64,000 nt of DNA. It comes from Rhodomicrobium sp. R_RK_3 (GTDB lineage: Bacteria > Pseudomonadota > Alphaproteobacteria > Rhizobiales > Rhodomicrobiaceae). Shown one piece after another: positions 36,234-46,078 of this stretch (positions are counted from its first letter, which is position 1; every line of letters begins with the position of its first letter). Below the pieces are notes generated by a model. That model saw nothing but the letters and a program-made list of their open reading frames with translations, was not told where the DNA came from and made no database searches. The stretch lies in NCBI RefSeq assembly GCF_002198715.1, contig NZ_MWLK01000030.1, forward strand, positions 190,112 to 254,111, written 5' to 3'. The translations under genes were made by a program, and so were the position numbers.

Positions 36234-38735
36234 TCACGTCCGCCGCCCAACGACATCCGTGGGAGTCGCCGCGGCTGCCAGTTCGTACCCAAGGCTTCGA
36301 TATCCCACCTGCCGCTTCAGTGCCATGCGGGCGAGCATGGCGACGCCGCTGTCGACGTAATCGTAGACGATGACTTCGCGCTTGGCATGATGTTCGCGAT
36401 GCAAGCGACCGACATATTGGGCGAGCGTGCCTTTCCACGAAATCGGCATGGTCAGGAACAGCGTATCGAGCGAGGCATCGTCAAAACCTTCGCCGAGGTA
36501 GCGCCCGGTCGCCAGCACGAGGCGCTCCTCGCCATCTGGCGTATTGAGGCCGGCCTCGGCGGCGCGCCGTTCGGTGACATTCATGCCTCCGTATAATACG
36601 ACCAGATTACGCGTGAACTTTTCGAACCGGCTGCGCAGGTGGTCGAGATGGTCGCGGCGCTCAGTCAAGATGACCGGCCGACGGCCCGCTTGCAGGCTGG
36701 TCAGCACGTCGTCAAAGATCATGTCGTTGCGCTTCGCGTCAGCGGCCAGCGCCGCATACAGCGTGGTCATCTGCTGGGGACCGGTTGCTTCGTGACCAAC
36801 AGGTGTCCGGAAGCCGGTCTCCCGCAATTTGACCTTGTGCGCGAACGCACGGGTGGCCGCCTGCGCCTTCGCGTCGACCCGATATCTGACCGGCCCGCAT
36901 TGCATGAAGATGATGGGGTGGTGGCCATCCTTGCGAGCGACGGTCGCTGACAATCCGAGTACGTAGCGGGCCTTGGTCCGGCGCGCGACGAGTTCGAAGC
37001 TGACGGCGGAGAGGTGATGACATTCGTCTACGATCAGGTGCCCATAGTCACCGACGAGATCGCTTACTTCGCCATTGCGGACGAGACTTTGGATCAGCGC
37101 TATGTCGATGCGACCGGAGGGCCGGCGTTTGCCGCCGCGGATGGTCCCGATGTCGCTATCGCCGATCGAAAGAAATGTTTTGAGCCGTTCGCGCCATTGG
37201 TCGACAAGTTGCTGCCGGTGCACCAGTACGAGTGTGTTGCAGCCTCGCGTCGCAATCATTTTCGCGCCCACCACGGTTTTGCCAAAGGCTGTCGTTGCAG
37301 CCAGCACACCGTAGTCGTGGGGCTCGATGGCAGCGACGGCGGCCGCCTGCGCGTCATGCAACGTGCCGAGAAAAGTGAGCGACAATGGCTGGCCACCATG
37401 ACGCTCGTCCGTCAAGATCGGGTTGATTTCAAGCCCCTTTAGCAACTCCAGCGTTTCATCGAGACAACCACGAGGCAAACCGACGTGATGGGGGTGGAGT
37501 TCGGCGCATGAAATGATGCGGGGCTTACCGTAGGTCGGCATCCGCATCGCTTCAGCGCGGTAGAATTCCGGGTTCTGAAACGCGGCGATCCGCACTAACT
37601 GGGCTACAACAGATGAAGGCAGCTGCGTCCGATCAACATACACCTGGTCGGCAAGCACGAGGCCAACCTGCTCGGGCATCGGTTCTGTGGACTTCGGTCT
37701 TTGCCGCCGCCGTGATGGCGTCATCTTCCACGGCTCATCCGCATTCTCGTCATCGACTGGCAGTCTGACACCGGTGGATCCGCCGGGCATGTCTGCCTCG
37801 GCTCGTCCGATCACCGCGGCCACCTGTGCGGACGACAAGCGGCGCAGGCTGCCGAGAAATGCCCACTGGTCTTCATAGGGTGCCAGCGCATCGTCGACGA
37901 AGACGCTGTTACCATTTTCGCGCGCCAAACGCTGCAACGGAAGGGCAATAAGATTGCCGAAGCCGCCCCTTGGCATCGTATCCTGACTAGGAAACAGCCG
38001 ATCATACGACGCAAAACCAATCTCAGGACGACGGTTCATAGCGCGAGTCAGCAGCAGCGTACCTAGCCGCCGGGCTTCCGACGCGGCGACCGCTTCCGCG
38101 AAAAATATCCAGACATGGCCACCATTTCCGGATCGCGACCGCTCCAGCGCGGCTGGCACATCCAACTCTCTGCAAGTTTCCAGGAACGCTTTGGCGTCGC
38201 TAACCCAATCCTTTTTGTCCAAATCGACGGCGAGGAAATAGCAAGTGTCGTCGAACAGGAGCGGATATACACCAGCGACGAACCCAGTCTCGCGACGGTT
38301 ACTGCGAATGCGATCTTCACCCCGCAAGTGGCATTCGACAACGTCGTCAGAAGCACCAACAAAAGCCTGGTTCGGGCAGTCGCCGCACTTGACCTGCGGC
38401 TTGCCACAAACGCCCCGAACCCACTCGTTCAGGCAAGCAGGTGAATACCCGGATCGCCCCGTCTTCAGGTTCTCCCAACGCAATGGCACCACATCGGTGC
38501 GCCCTGCGAACAGTCGACGGAACAGTCCTATTTTCTCTGCCACGGTCGAGTTGCGTGAAATGCCGGGCTTGGACGGCGCGGCCGGCGCCGCTGCAACCGG
38601 GATCGGAACTGCGGCTCGCTGTAGTTGATCCAGTCGTGCGACAAGCCGATGGCGCTTCAGATCGAGCTCGGCTAGAGCCGCACGGAGTTGGTCGATTCCA
38701 TCGGGCTCATCTGCCTCCGGCAATGGGTCGGTCAT
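36234..38735 (-). CDS. Archaeo-eukaryotic primase fused to SF2 helicase
   Basis: The product is 833 aa. A short coiled coil (about residues 12-45) leads to a primase-like domain. Its motif I has D171 and D173 in FLAVDLDKKD, and motif II is SGNGGH ending at His207. A Cys cluster at 101, 110, 117 and 120 probably binds zinc. The SF2 helicase follows: Walker A TAFGKT near 482-487, DECHH at 570-574, LSAT at 595-598 and a motif VI with QYVGRLHR near 775. The layout fits the primase-helicase proteins of the predicted TOTE-type conflict systems. It is co-directional with the downstream 2OG dioxygenase. Confidence 0.88.
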   Translation of the reverse strand: MTDPLPEADEPDGIDQLRAALAELDLKRHRLVARLDQLQRAAVPIPVAAAPAAPSKPGISRNSTVAEKIGLFRRLFAGRTDVVPLRWENLKTGRSGYSPACLNEWVRGVCGKPQVKCGDCPNQAFVGASDDVVECHLRGEDRIRSNRRETGFVAGVYPLLFDDTCYFLAVDLDKKDWVSDAKAFLETCRELDVPAALERSRSGNGGHVWIFFAEAVAASEARRLGTLLLTRAMNRRPEIGFASYDRLFPSQDTMPRGGFGNLIALPLQRLARENGNSVFVDDALAPYEDQWAFLGSLRRLSSAQVAAVIGRAEADMPGGSTGVRLPVDDENADEPWKMTPSRRRQRPKSTEPMPEQVGLVLADQVYVDRTQLPSSVVAQLVRIAAFQNPEFYRAEAMRMPTYGKPRIISCAELHPHHVGLPRGCLDETLELLKGLEINPILTDERHGGQPLSLTFLGTLHDAQAAAVAAIEPHDYGVLAATTAFGKTVVGAKMIATRGCNTLVLVHRQQLVDQWRERLKTFLSIGDSDIGTIRGGKRRPSGRIDIALIQSLVRNGEVSDLVGDYGHLIVDECHHLSAVSFELVARRTKARYVLGLSATVARKDGHHPIIFMQCGPVRYRVDAKAQAATRAFAHKVKLRETGFRTPVGHEATGPQQMTTLYAALAADAKRNDMIFDDVLTSLQAGRRPVILTERRDHLDHLRSRFEKFTRNLVVLYGGMNVTERRAAEAGLNTPDGEERLVLATGRYLGEGFDDASLDTLFLTMPISWKGTLAQYVGRLHREHHAKREVIVYDYVDSGVAMLARMALKRQVGYRSLGYELAAAATPTDVVGRRT

Positions 38736-38845
38736 CGAAAGACCTGCTATTCGTCGCCGTGCGCATCGTCACTGCATGCCACGAGCCGCAGCATCTGCGT
38801 AATGACGACAGTTGCACCAGGCGTGGCATCCGCTCGACCGCGCCG

Positions 38846-39052
38846 CTACCATTTCTCGGTCATGTCGCCAAGCAAAATTGTAAGCCGTTCGCAACAATAC
38901 TCGCGAGATACTCCTCGGCAGTCTCTGGCGGGTTGACCATGCGGGGCGAACGCTCGAACGACCTGGCAGCGTAGCCGCCATTCACGCAGGAACGCCTTGC
39001 GCTTCGTCTCGATTTCCGCCGTCGACGCCGGCTCGCGGATCACGGGAAACAT
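38846..39052 (-). CDS. Small hypothetical protein upstream of primase-helicase
   Basis: An open frame of 68 codons begins MFPVIREPASTAEIETKRKA and ends GDMTEKW. It is mixed in composition, with charged helical parts, and lies 110 bp upstream of the primase-helicase start on the same strand. It is divergent from the winged-helix gene. No family was recognised and no strong ribosome site is seen. Confidence 0.3.
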   Translation of the reverse strand: MFPVIREPASTAEIETKRKAFLREWRLRCQVVRAFAPHGQPARDCRGVSREYCCERLTILLGDMTEKW

Positions 39053-39066
39053 CAAACTCGCCCGCC

Positions 39067-39122
39067 TTGCGCCCGTCAGTCCTGCTTGGTATAAAATGCT
39101 GTAAAATTCTCAAGCTTTTGAG
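39067..39122 (+). promoter_or_regulatory. Promoter and palindrome before wHTH/Hsp70 operon
   Basis: TTGCGC (39067-39072) and TATAAA (39090-39095) are separated by 17 bp, a sigma70-like arrangement. The palindrome CTCAA-GCTT-TTGAG (39109-39122) ends four bases before the ATG. Its position between the -10 and the start suits an operator bound by the winged-helix protein, or a structure controlling ribosome access. Confidence 0.55.
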
Positions 39123-39126
39123 TGCT

Positions 39127-39858
39127 ATGGAGCAACTTCACTTAAGCCCCATTGAATGCGGCGTCCTATTCATATTGACGGGTGAAGGCCGGCCGCTCAA
39201 AGAACGCGCAGAGATTAGCCAAGTCCACGGGCTGACAATGAGAAAAGCTCATCGTGACCGGCTTAAATCGCGTGGCCTCATTAAATCATCCTCCGCGCCT
39301 TTTGTGCACCGTCTAACAAAAAAGGGCGAAGACTGGGTCAGGAGCCAATTTACATCGTCAGCAAGCATACCCGCGAAGTCCATGGTGCCTTTCGGAGCCG
39401 TGGCGGCCGCATTTAAGCAGCTTTCGGATCGGCCCGGCAACGCCTCGCCTGCTGGCGAAAAGAAAAACGGCAGCGATGAACTGTCCCGGCATATTGCAAC
39501 GGCGGCGTGGAGCGAGGCGGACGAAGCGCTGGGCGAAGCCTTGCAAGCAATTCCTCGCGTTCAGGGCGCGATAGAGAAACTGGAGGGTTGCGGTGCGGTT
39601 GACGCCAATCTGGTACGGCAGGCCCGGCTCGCTACAAATCTCGTTTTTCAGGCCGTGCGATCTGCTGCGCGGAAGCGCGAATTATGGCTGGGCTCCGAAC
39701 CCGGCGCGGAAGCGCCGTTCGATCCGGTACGATATTACTCGGACGATCATCTGTCCTATGGCGACCAGATCCGCGTCGTGAAACCGCCCGTGATTCGAGG
39801 GCAGGGAACAGCGAGCGTGGTGGTACGTATTGGCGAGGCTGCTGCAATCGGCAAGTGA
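39127..39858 (+). CDS. Winged-helix DNA-binding protein, Hsp70 partner
   Basis: The product is about 243 aa from the ATG at 39127; an upstream in-frame start lies before the promoter and is unlikely. Residues 1-75 form a winged helix (CGVLFILTGEGRPLKERAEI, then MRKAHRDRLKSRGLIKSS and a KKGEDWVRSQF wing). The rest is helical with a polar linker (residues 85-115). It ends 14 bp before the Hsp70-like gene and should be translated with it. The helix-turn-helix suggests DNA sensing or autoregulation. No family name is assigned. Confidence 0.7.
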   Translation: MEQLHLSPIECGVLFILTGEGRPLKERAEISQVHGLTMRKAHRDRLKSRGLIKSSSAPFVHRLTKKGEDWVRSQFTSSASIPAKSMVPFGAVAAAFKQLSDRPGNASPAGEKKNGSDELSRHIATAAWSEADEALGEALQAIPRVQGAIEKLEGCGAVDANLVRQARLATNLVFQAVRSAARKRELWLGSEPGAEAPFDPVRYYSDDHLSYGDQIRVVKPPVIRGQGTASVVVRIGEAAAIGK

Positions 39859-39872
39859 GTGGTGGGGGCAAC

Positions 39873-41276
39873 ATGGCACGGCAGAGCAAAAGGCGTGGGG
39901 CGGATTGGATCGGCTGCATTGATTTCGGCACCGCTCTGTCCAAATTCGCGATGGTCAAGGCCGTGGACCGCGAGGAGATCGCTCCGGCGACGATCAGGCC
40001 GCTTGCTATCGCTCAGGGGCCTGGTCAGCAGGCGCGGAATGCCTTCCTTCTTCCTTCCGTCATCTATGTGAGCGGCGCGCAGATTTTGTTCGGCCAGGAG
40101 GCTGAAAGCGCCGCGATCCGGGACGAAGCCAGCGGCCGCCTAGCCTTCGTATCGCCGAAGCAGTATTTGAGCACCTTCGATCTGGATCAGGTCGACGGTC
40201 TTCTCCATAAGGACATCGACCCCACGGGCAAGTTCACGCCGCGAAAATTGCTCCAGCTCTTTCTTGCATATTTGGTCGAAAGGGCGGGGAGCGAGGCCGA
40301 AAAACAGGGGCTTCCCTGGCCTGTGCGATTGCGGATCGCGCGCCCGGCCTGGAATGCCGGAAGAGCGGAAGCGGGCGAAGCGCTTCTCAAGGATCTCGTC
40401 AAAAGCGGCTTCGCGTTGGCCGACAATCTGGGACCCGCTCTGACGGCGCCGGGCGGACTGTCGCAGCGTCAAGCCCTCGCCGCCCTCAAGAAATTGCCGG
40501 TTTCGGCGGCAAGCGACGCGGACTTCTTCCAGCTTTCGGCGGACGGCAACGTATCGGTGCGCGAAGCAACCGCCGTCGCCTCGGGATCGATCCGAGACAA
40601 TGGCAGGCGCGTGGTGGTCGTCGCCGACATTGGCGGCGGTACATCGGATTTCGGCGCTTTTGCCACCGGGCTGGCATGGCGCAATGTGATCGCCGAGATC
40701 GAGGGCAGCGCCGCGGTTCTGACCGAGGCCGGGGATCATCTGGATATGCTGCTGCGGCTATTCATCCTCAGGAAAGCGGGCCTGTCGGGAGACCATCCAG
40801 CCGGAGCGGGCGCGGCGCGGCGCCTTCTCATTCATGGGCGGCAGAACAAGGAGCGCTTGTTCTCGGAGGAATCGCTGACCGTTGAATTGGGTGACCGCGA
40901 TGTGGAAGTCACGCTGCGGGAGTTCCTCGAACAGCCCGAGGTTACCCAATTCGCCGACCGGCTTCGCGAGCGCAGCCGCCGTACGGTGGAGGTTGCCGTG
41001 GCCTGCGCTCGAGACTTTCAGCGAGTGAGCCGCAGGCGCACTCCTGTGAGTTTCCTGCTCACCGGCGGCGGTCATGATCTGCCGATGGTTAAAGCGCTCG
41101 CCGCCGATCCCGGTGTCTCCTGGCATTATGAGGAGGCCAAGCCGAACGTTGCAGCCAATGCCGAGGAACTGGATTTCTACAATGTCTACCGCCAGCTAGC
41201 GGTCGCGATTGGCGGCGCTATCCAGGAGTTGCCCAAAGAGACCGCGCCAGTGCGAATGGAACTGCGCGTCGAGTAG
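39873..41276 (+). CDS. Hsp70/actin-like ATPase
   Basis: The product is about 467 aa from the ATG at 39873 (GGTGGGGG upstream). The actin-like ATPase motifs are present: phosphate-1 IDFGTALSKFAM near residue 14, phosphate-2 VVADIGGGTSDFGAF near residue 250, and adenosine LLTGGGHDLP near residue 395. It lacks a canonical Hsp70 substrate-binding domain and ends after a short tail with ETAPVRMELRVE. It is likely an ATP-driven switch acting with the winged-helix partner. Known family members of this type exist in predicted conflict loci. Confidence 0.85.
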   Translation: MARQSKRRGADWIGCIDFGTALSKFAMVKAVDREEIAPATIRPLAIAQGPGQQARNAFLLPSVIYVSGAQILFGQEAESAAIRDEASGRLAFVSPKQYLSTFDLDQVDGLLHKDIDPTGKFTPRKLLQLFLAYLVERAGSEAEKQGLPWPVRLRIARPAWNAGRAEAGEALLKDLVKSGFALADNLGPALTAPGGLSQRQALAALKKLPVSAASDADFFQLSADGNVSVREATAVASGSIRDNGRRVVVVADIGGGTSDFGAFATGLAWRNVIAEIEGSAAVLTEAGDHLDMLLRLFILRKAGLSGDHPAGAGAARRLLIHGRQNKERLFSEESLTVELGDRDVEVTLREFLEQPEVTQFADRLRERSRRTVEVAVACARDFQRVSRRRTPVSFLLTGGGHDLPMVKALAADPGVSWHYEEAKPNVAANAEELDFYNVYRQLAVAIGGAIQELPKETAPVRMELRVE

Positions 41277-41865
41277 GTCCGCTCGAAGTGACGGTCGACG
41301 ACCGATGCTCACGCCGCGAAACCGATCAACACAAACTGAGACGCTGCCCGAGGCGGCCGTCAGAATGGGGGAGGCCGGAAACCGCTTGTTCTCGCCACTT
41401 GCTCCACCCGCCAGGGATCGAAGCCGGGCCGAGACCCTGCGCGGCCTTGGCGTAGCAGGGGCTCGGTTCACGAGAGCCCGGCCTGCCGGATGGCAGGGGC
41501 GCCCTGAGCATACTGATCAGGCCTGAATTTCTGGCGCCTTCAATGATCGTCCGACATAAGCTTCGGAACACGGAACGCCATGAAGCCAAGGTCACGGGTC
41601 ACTTCGGTCGTCAGCCTCCCTCTCCGCCAGCACTCAAATATGCGACTGGGTTGCCTCAGTATTTGGCCTCCATTTTTCGTATCCCCCAATTTATCCCCCT
41701 TGCTGTTTGAAAATTTCTCCGCGCCTGACCGCTGAGGTTATCCTTGCCCATGTCGGGGATCTGGATCACGGGCGCCAGCCTATTCGAGGTCCTGCACCTC
41801 GTGGGGAATTACCAGCGCGATTTGCCGGCAGATCTGGTTCGACGTACTGAATCCGCGGCCCAATC
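41277..41865. other. Intergenic stretch between convergent genes
   Basis: No gene is supported in these 589 bases, which separate the Hsp70-like gene from the end of the SF1 helicase on the opposite strand. A C/T-rich run around 41680-41710 is followed by a GCTGTTTG segment, but no convincing terminator stem was found. Confidence 0.4.
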
Positions 41866-44800
41866 TTAAACTGGCAACCGCGCAGAAAGCATTTTGAACG
41901 CGCCGTGGCTTTGCCAGAGCTGGCGGTTGCCCACGACATAAAGCCTGCGCTTGGCGCGGGTGACAGCAACATTGACAATATTCGGCGGATATCCGGCCCA
42001 GCCGCGCGCGCCGTTCTGGTTTTCGTTCGGCGCACCCAGCAGCAAGATCACGGCGTCAGCTTCCCGCCCCTGGAAGGTGTGCACGGTGCCGATCCGCTCA
42101 TAGGCCCAATTCCTCGCGCTTAGCTTCGAGAAGCGCCGGAGCAGGCCTTCGCGCCGCATGATGAGCTGGCGCATCTGGTCCTGCACGATCCGGAACGGGC
42201 TGATGATGAAGATGTCGGGCTCTTCGCATCCCTCATCGGCGACAGATTCCAGAAGGCGCAAAACCGCTTCACCTTCATGGGCGCTCCATTTGCTTGCCGC
42301 ACTGCTCGTCACATGAATCCAAGAGGACGGCCCCAGCACTTCACCAATGGAAGATGGCTTGCTCTGAACAGCCGAGACCATATTCCTACCGTAAGAGACC
42401 GCATTGGAAATCCCGAACATGGGCTCATCGCAACGCCGGTGCACGAGCAGTGGAGCGCCGACGCGAATATAAGCATCTTCTCGCGCGAACACGGCGGCAT
42501 ACGGCCCGGCCCGGTCAGCGAGACGTTGCGCCGAGGAGTCGGGAGACGTCCATTCCAGGTGATTGACGCCAAAGGCTCCGGCCAGCTTTTGCACGAGCAT
42601 GGGCGATAAGGTAACGACCGGCTCGATTTGGAGCGGATCGCCGACGATGACGGACCGCCTGGCACGCATCAACGCTCCGGCGGCCGCCTGCGGCAGGGCC
42701 TGCCCAGCCTCATCGATCAGAAGCCAGCCCAGGCTTTCCGGAGGCATGGGACGGAGCATGCGCCCCACGGACGCGAAGGTTGTCGAGACCACAGGCGTCA
42801 CCAGGAAGAGCGTTGTCCAGAGCGAGGGCAGCACGTGCATCCGCTCCTCGGTCAGTCCTTTGCCGCGCAGAACATCGAAGAGGCAATTGAGGTTGTTGCG
42901 TACCTGTTTGGCGGCAGCTCCAATGAAGGCGCGGTGCAGATCGAAGGCGGCGGTGAATGCTTCATCCCGGAGGCGTTGGGTTTCATCATCCAGCCAGGCA
43001 GTCGAGATTTGCAGGTCTTCGTGCGATTGTTCCCAGAACTCTTCTCCGGCCAGCCGCTGGCCGAGCTCGGCATCGGCTTGCATGAGAACAGTGCGTACAC
43101 GTCCCAAATGCTCTTTCAGATCGTCGGCACGCTGATCCAGCGCGTTGCTGCGGGCCTGGGCAGCGTGCAGCATTTTCTCTGCAGCGGCGGCATGGCTTCC
43201 CAGCGAACGAAGCTTCTCGGTGAGGCTCGATTTCTCCTGGACCAAGCTGCGTTCAATTTGCTGCCAACCCCTATATGAGGCTGTCCCGAACAGCCTTGCA
43301 AACAAGCCGGGGCGGGCATTTTGGTGCGCCTCTATCCGCCTCTTGTTGGCGAGAATCTCCTGCTCGCAGCGCGCCAGAAGATCGCGAGCCGTGGTATGGG
43401 CCTGGAGCACCGTATGCAAAGGCTCCTTCGCTGCATCAGTTTCGGCGCGCGCGGAGGAAAGGGCCTCCTGAAGCTCAGAAAATTGCGAGAGCGCGTCCTG
43501 ATATTCATCCAGCTGCTCCAGGCGTTTCTCGACGCTGGCGCGGCACTTGCGAAGCTTCTGAACGGCGCTGGTCCAGCGCTTCAGCGCTTCAGCCTGGCTG
43601 CGGGGCGGGTTCTCCAGCTCGACGATTTTGGCGAGGCGCTCGAATTCCTGCCCGGTGATCGGGTCTTTTTCGGTAACGATCGGCTTTTTGCCTTCGGCGG
43701 CATACAGATAGGCATGCAGCCCGTAGTCCGGGTCCTTCCAGAAGCGTTTCTGAAATTCGAACCTGTTGCTGGAATTGCCGAGCACGGCGGCGGCGAGGCC
43801 CCAGCAGGACTCCGGCTCGCCGGTCATGTTGTCGGCGATGGTGCGGAAATATTCCGGCGCGCGGGCCTCTTCGATCTGATCCAGTTCCGGCAACTCGCGC
43901 GAGACGTTCTCGACCGCCTTGTTGTTGGAAGAGGCGACCAGGATTTCGTGGCCGCGCACACGCTCATCCATGGTGTAGAGATGCCGGAAGCCCTGACCGA
44001 TTGTGTATTGTCCGGCGTGAGAAAAGGCGTCTTCGGGTTTTTTGAATTTCGCGAGCGCTTCGGCGCGCGTAAAGACGATGTGGGCGACAATGTCGCGGAG
44101 GAGAGTGGTCTTGCCTGTGCCGGGTGGACCGTTCACGGCGACGATCCCGGTCTTATCGGTCAGATGGGCTTTGGCGGCATTGACGGCCGCTTGCTGAAGC
44201 AGCACGAGAGAATGCCCGCCCCTAGTCGGCCATCGGGCAAAGGGCGTGCAGAGCGGCGTCACCAATTCCTCAACGGCCTCGCGCTCATTGAGCAGATCAA
44301 TTTGAGCCTCGGGGTGCTCCATGCCGAGATATTGGCGGAGCGTATGCGGCAGGGCACCGCGGACCACGAGATCGCGGACGCGGGCGAGGTCTTCAAGAAA
44401 GAAGCTGTTGAGCAGGAGCGGCTCCGGCTCTCCGCCGACGGAGAAATGCTGATACACGCGGAGCGCAAAATACGGCGCGACAACCTCCCGTTCCTCCAGG
44501 GCGAACGTATTGCAGATCGAGCGGAATGCGCCTGCAATCAGCTCCTTGGTCAGCGGCAGGATTTTATCGTCCTTGTAGCGGATCAGATAGTTCTCCAGCG
44601 CTTCGACCATACGGCGTTCGATGGCGGGCCATGCTTTGAGCTCGCCCAGATTCCCCTGGCGCGTGTGCTGATAGCCAAAGCCAAAGCTGGAGACCGCGAT
44701 GCCATTCTCTGGTAGCGGCCTGCCATGCCGGTCCACCGTGATGCAGGCGAGCGGCGCAAAGCCGGTCTTGAGCGTCCGCTCGGAGCGTTTGTCGCCGAAC

Positions 44801-45507
44801 TTCTTCAAGAGAACGGCTGTTGCTTCATCGACGCGGATCGCGCCCAAGGGCACGTAGTAATAAAGCTGGGTGCTCGGGCGCGCTTTCTCCCCGGTCTGCC
44901 AGGGAAGGGGTTTTCCGTCAAAACGCGCGACGGTCCTTGGATCACCATCCCACAAGTCGGCAGGCTGCTTGTAGGTCTGCGGCGAGAGCACTTCGAGCGC
45001 GGTCCAGCTCTCCACGATATCGGTGGGCTCGTTCCGGATCGGCGCAGCCACGACCTCGACGGGCTCGGACGCCTCGATTTCTCCATCAGTCAGATCGCCG
45101 ATATCGAACAGAGCGGGCTCCTCCGGTGGCCCATCATCCATCTCGCGCATATAGGTGATCGCTTCTTCTCCAAAGCCATCGAACGATTGATGACCATTCA
45201 CTTCTTCGGAGCTATCCGGCGTGTCGCCCGGCTCAACGTCGATCTCAATTTCCGGTTCTTCTTCCGGCTCTGGAGGTGTGGGAGGCGGCGGTAGCGGCAG
45301 TTCATCTTCCGGAGTGGGCGGAATGCCGCCTTCCGGATGACGGGCAATGGCCATCGCCACCCTCCTGCGGAGCGCTACGGCGCGTGGCACGCTGCGGTGC
45401 TGGAGTTCGCACTCCAGGAGTCTGAGCAGCGCAATCTGGTTGGCTGCATCAGCGAATAATTGTTCGAGCGCATTGATGCGCTTGTTGATAAACGGACGCG
45501 GGGACAT
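41866..45507 (-). CDS. Large SF1 helicase with AAA-type core
   Basis: The product is 1213 aa. A Pro/Glu-rich segment at residues 60-100 gives an acidic linker. The helicase core starts at NGPPGTGKTTLL (Walker A, residues 459-470). A long coiled coil with many Glu/Arg/Gln residues is inserted at about 640-850. The second half has LLIDEAGQALPQAAAG (DEAG box), SVIVGDPLQIEPV, VHTFQGREADAVIL and NVAVTRAKRRLYVVGN (motifs III, V, VI). This is the DNA2/UPF1-like SF1B type. No nuclease domain was recognised at either end. It lies between the Hsp70-like and UvrD genes, in opposite orientation to both. Confidence 0.88.
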   Translation of the reverse strand: MSPRPFINKRINALEQLFADAANQIALLRLLECELQHRSVPRAVALRRRVAMAIARHPEGGIPPTPEDELPLPPPPTPPEPEEEPEIEIDVEPGDTPDSSEEVNGHQSFDGFGEEAITYMREMDDGPPEEPALFDIGDLTDGEIEASEPVEVVAAPIRNEPTDIVESWTALEVLSPQTYKQPADLWDGDPRTVARFDGKPLPWQTGEKARPSTQLYYYVPLGAIRVDEATAVLLKKFGDKRSERTLKTGFAPLACITVDRHGRPLPENGIAVSSFGFGYQHTRQGNLGELKAWPAIERRMVEALENYLIRYKDDKILPLTKELIAGAFRSICNTFALEEREVVAPYFALRVYQHFSVGGEPEPLLLNSFFLEDLARVRDLVVRGALPHTLRQYLGMEHPEAQIDLLNEREAVEELVTPLCTPFARWPTRGGHSLVLLQQAAVNAAKAHLTDKTGIVAVNGPPGTGKTTLLRDIVAHIVFTRAEALAKFKKPEDAFSHAGQYTIGQGFRHLYTMDERVRGHEILVASSNNKAVENVSRELPELDQIEEARAPEYFRTIADNMTGEPESCWGLAAAVLGNSSNRFEFQKRFWKDPDYGLHAYLYAAEGKKPIVTEKDPITGQEFERLAKIVELENPPRSQAEALKRWTSAVQKLRKCRASVEKRLEQLDEYQDALSQFSELQEALSSARAETDAAKEPLHTVLQAHTTARDLLARCEQEILANKRRIEAHQNARPGLFARLFGTASYRGWQQIERSLVQEKSSLTEKLRSLGSHAAAAEKMLHAAQARSNALDQRADDLKEHLGRVRTVLMQADAELGQRLAGEEFWEQSHEDLQISTAWLDDETQRLRDEAFTAAFDLHRAFIGAAAKQVRNNLNCLFDVLRGKGLTEERMHVLPSLWTTLFLVTPVVSTTFASVGRMLRPMPPESLGWLLIDEAGQALPQAAAGALMRARRSVIVGDPLQIEPVVTLSPMLVQKLAGAFGVNHLEWTSPDSSAQRLADRAGPYAAVFAREDAYIRVGAPLLVHRRCDEPMFGISNAVSYGRNMVSAVQSKPSSIGEVLGPSSWIHVTSSAASKWSAHEGEAVLRLLESVADEGCEEPDIFIISPFRIVQDQMRQLIMRREGLLRRFSKLSARNWAYERIGTVHTFQGREADAVILLLGAPNENQNGARGWAGYPPNIVNVAVTRAKRRLYVVGNRQLWQSHGAFKMLSARLPV

Positions 45508-45514
45508 TGGACCT

Positions 45515-45841
45515 TCAAAGTCTTACAAAAACCAACTGAATACTCGGATATGCGGGAAAGCAGCCGGGGTTATTTATTTTTGCCCGGAAGAATAACGTCT
45601 GGAAGCTCCGAGATAAAGAGGGCACGCGCATGAATTCATGCGTGGGCATATGTGGAGCAAATTGCCAAGCGGATGCGAGGTCCTGAAGACACAAAGACCG
45701 GGCACAGGCCAGCTCTTCGATGCCATCGCAATCATGATATCTCATGAGCTTATATAAGGGCCCGATGAAAGGTCGGTCTAAGATCATGCGATAGACGCCG
45801 AGCGCTTTACATTCCAAAGTTACGCCTGCGACCTGAGACAT
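45515..45841 (-). CDS. Possible small hypothetical protein before SF1 helicase
   Basis: An open frame of 108 codons starts at ATG 45841 and ends seven bases before the helicase ATG. It contains a segment DRPFIGPLYKLMRYHDCDG and several Cys residues. Composition is less biased than an antisense reading, and base composition here is less GC-rich than in the neighbours. A leader or host-acquired gene is possible, but there is no family match. Confidence 0.3.
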   Translation of the reverse strand: MSQVAGVTLECKALGVYRMILDRPFIGPLYKLMRYHDCDGIEELACARSLCLQDLASAWQFAPHMPTHEFMRVPSLSRSFQTLFFRAKINNPGCFPAYPSIQLVFVRL

Positions 45842-46078
45842 CGGCTTTGTCCGTCCATTAGCTGTTCCCGGCTATGCCAGCGCTCAACACGGGCCTGTCT
45901 CGCCGCTTTTGCCCGTGCGATTTATTGGTGAAAAATCGGAGGTTTTCTTTGTTCAAAGGTACAAAAATGGTCAATCATCTCACTCGATCTAAGCAAGGAG
46001 ATAATGCAGCAAGCCTGTGTTGTATGTTCTTTCTTCATGAAGTGAAATTGCTTCCCCGCCAAACAAATACGGATCTTC

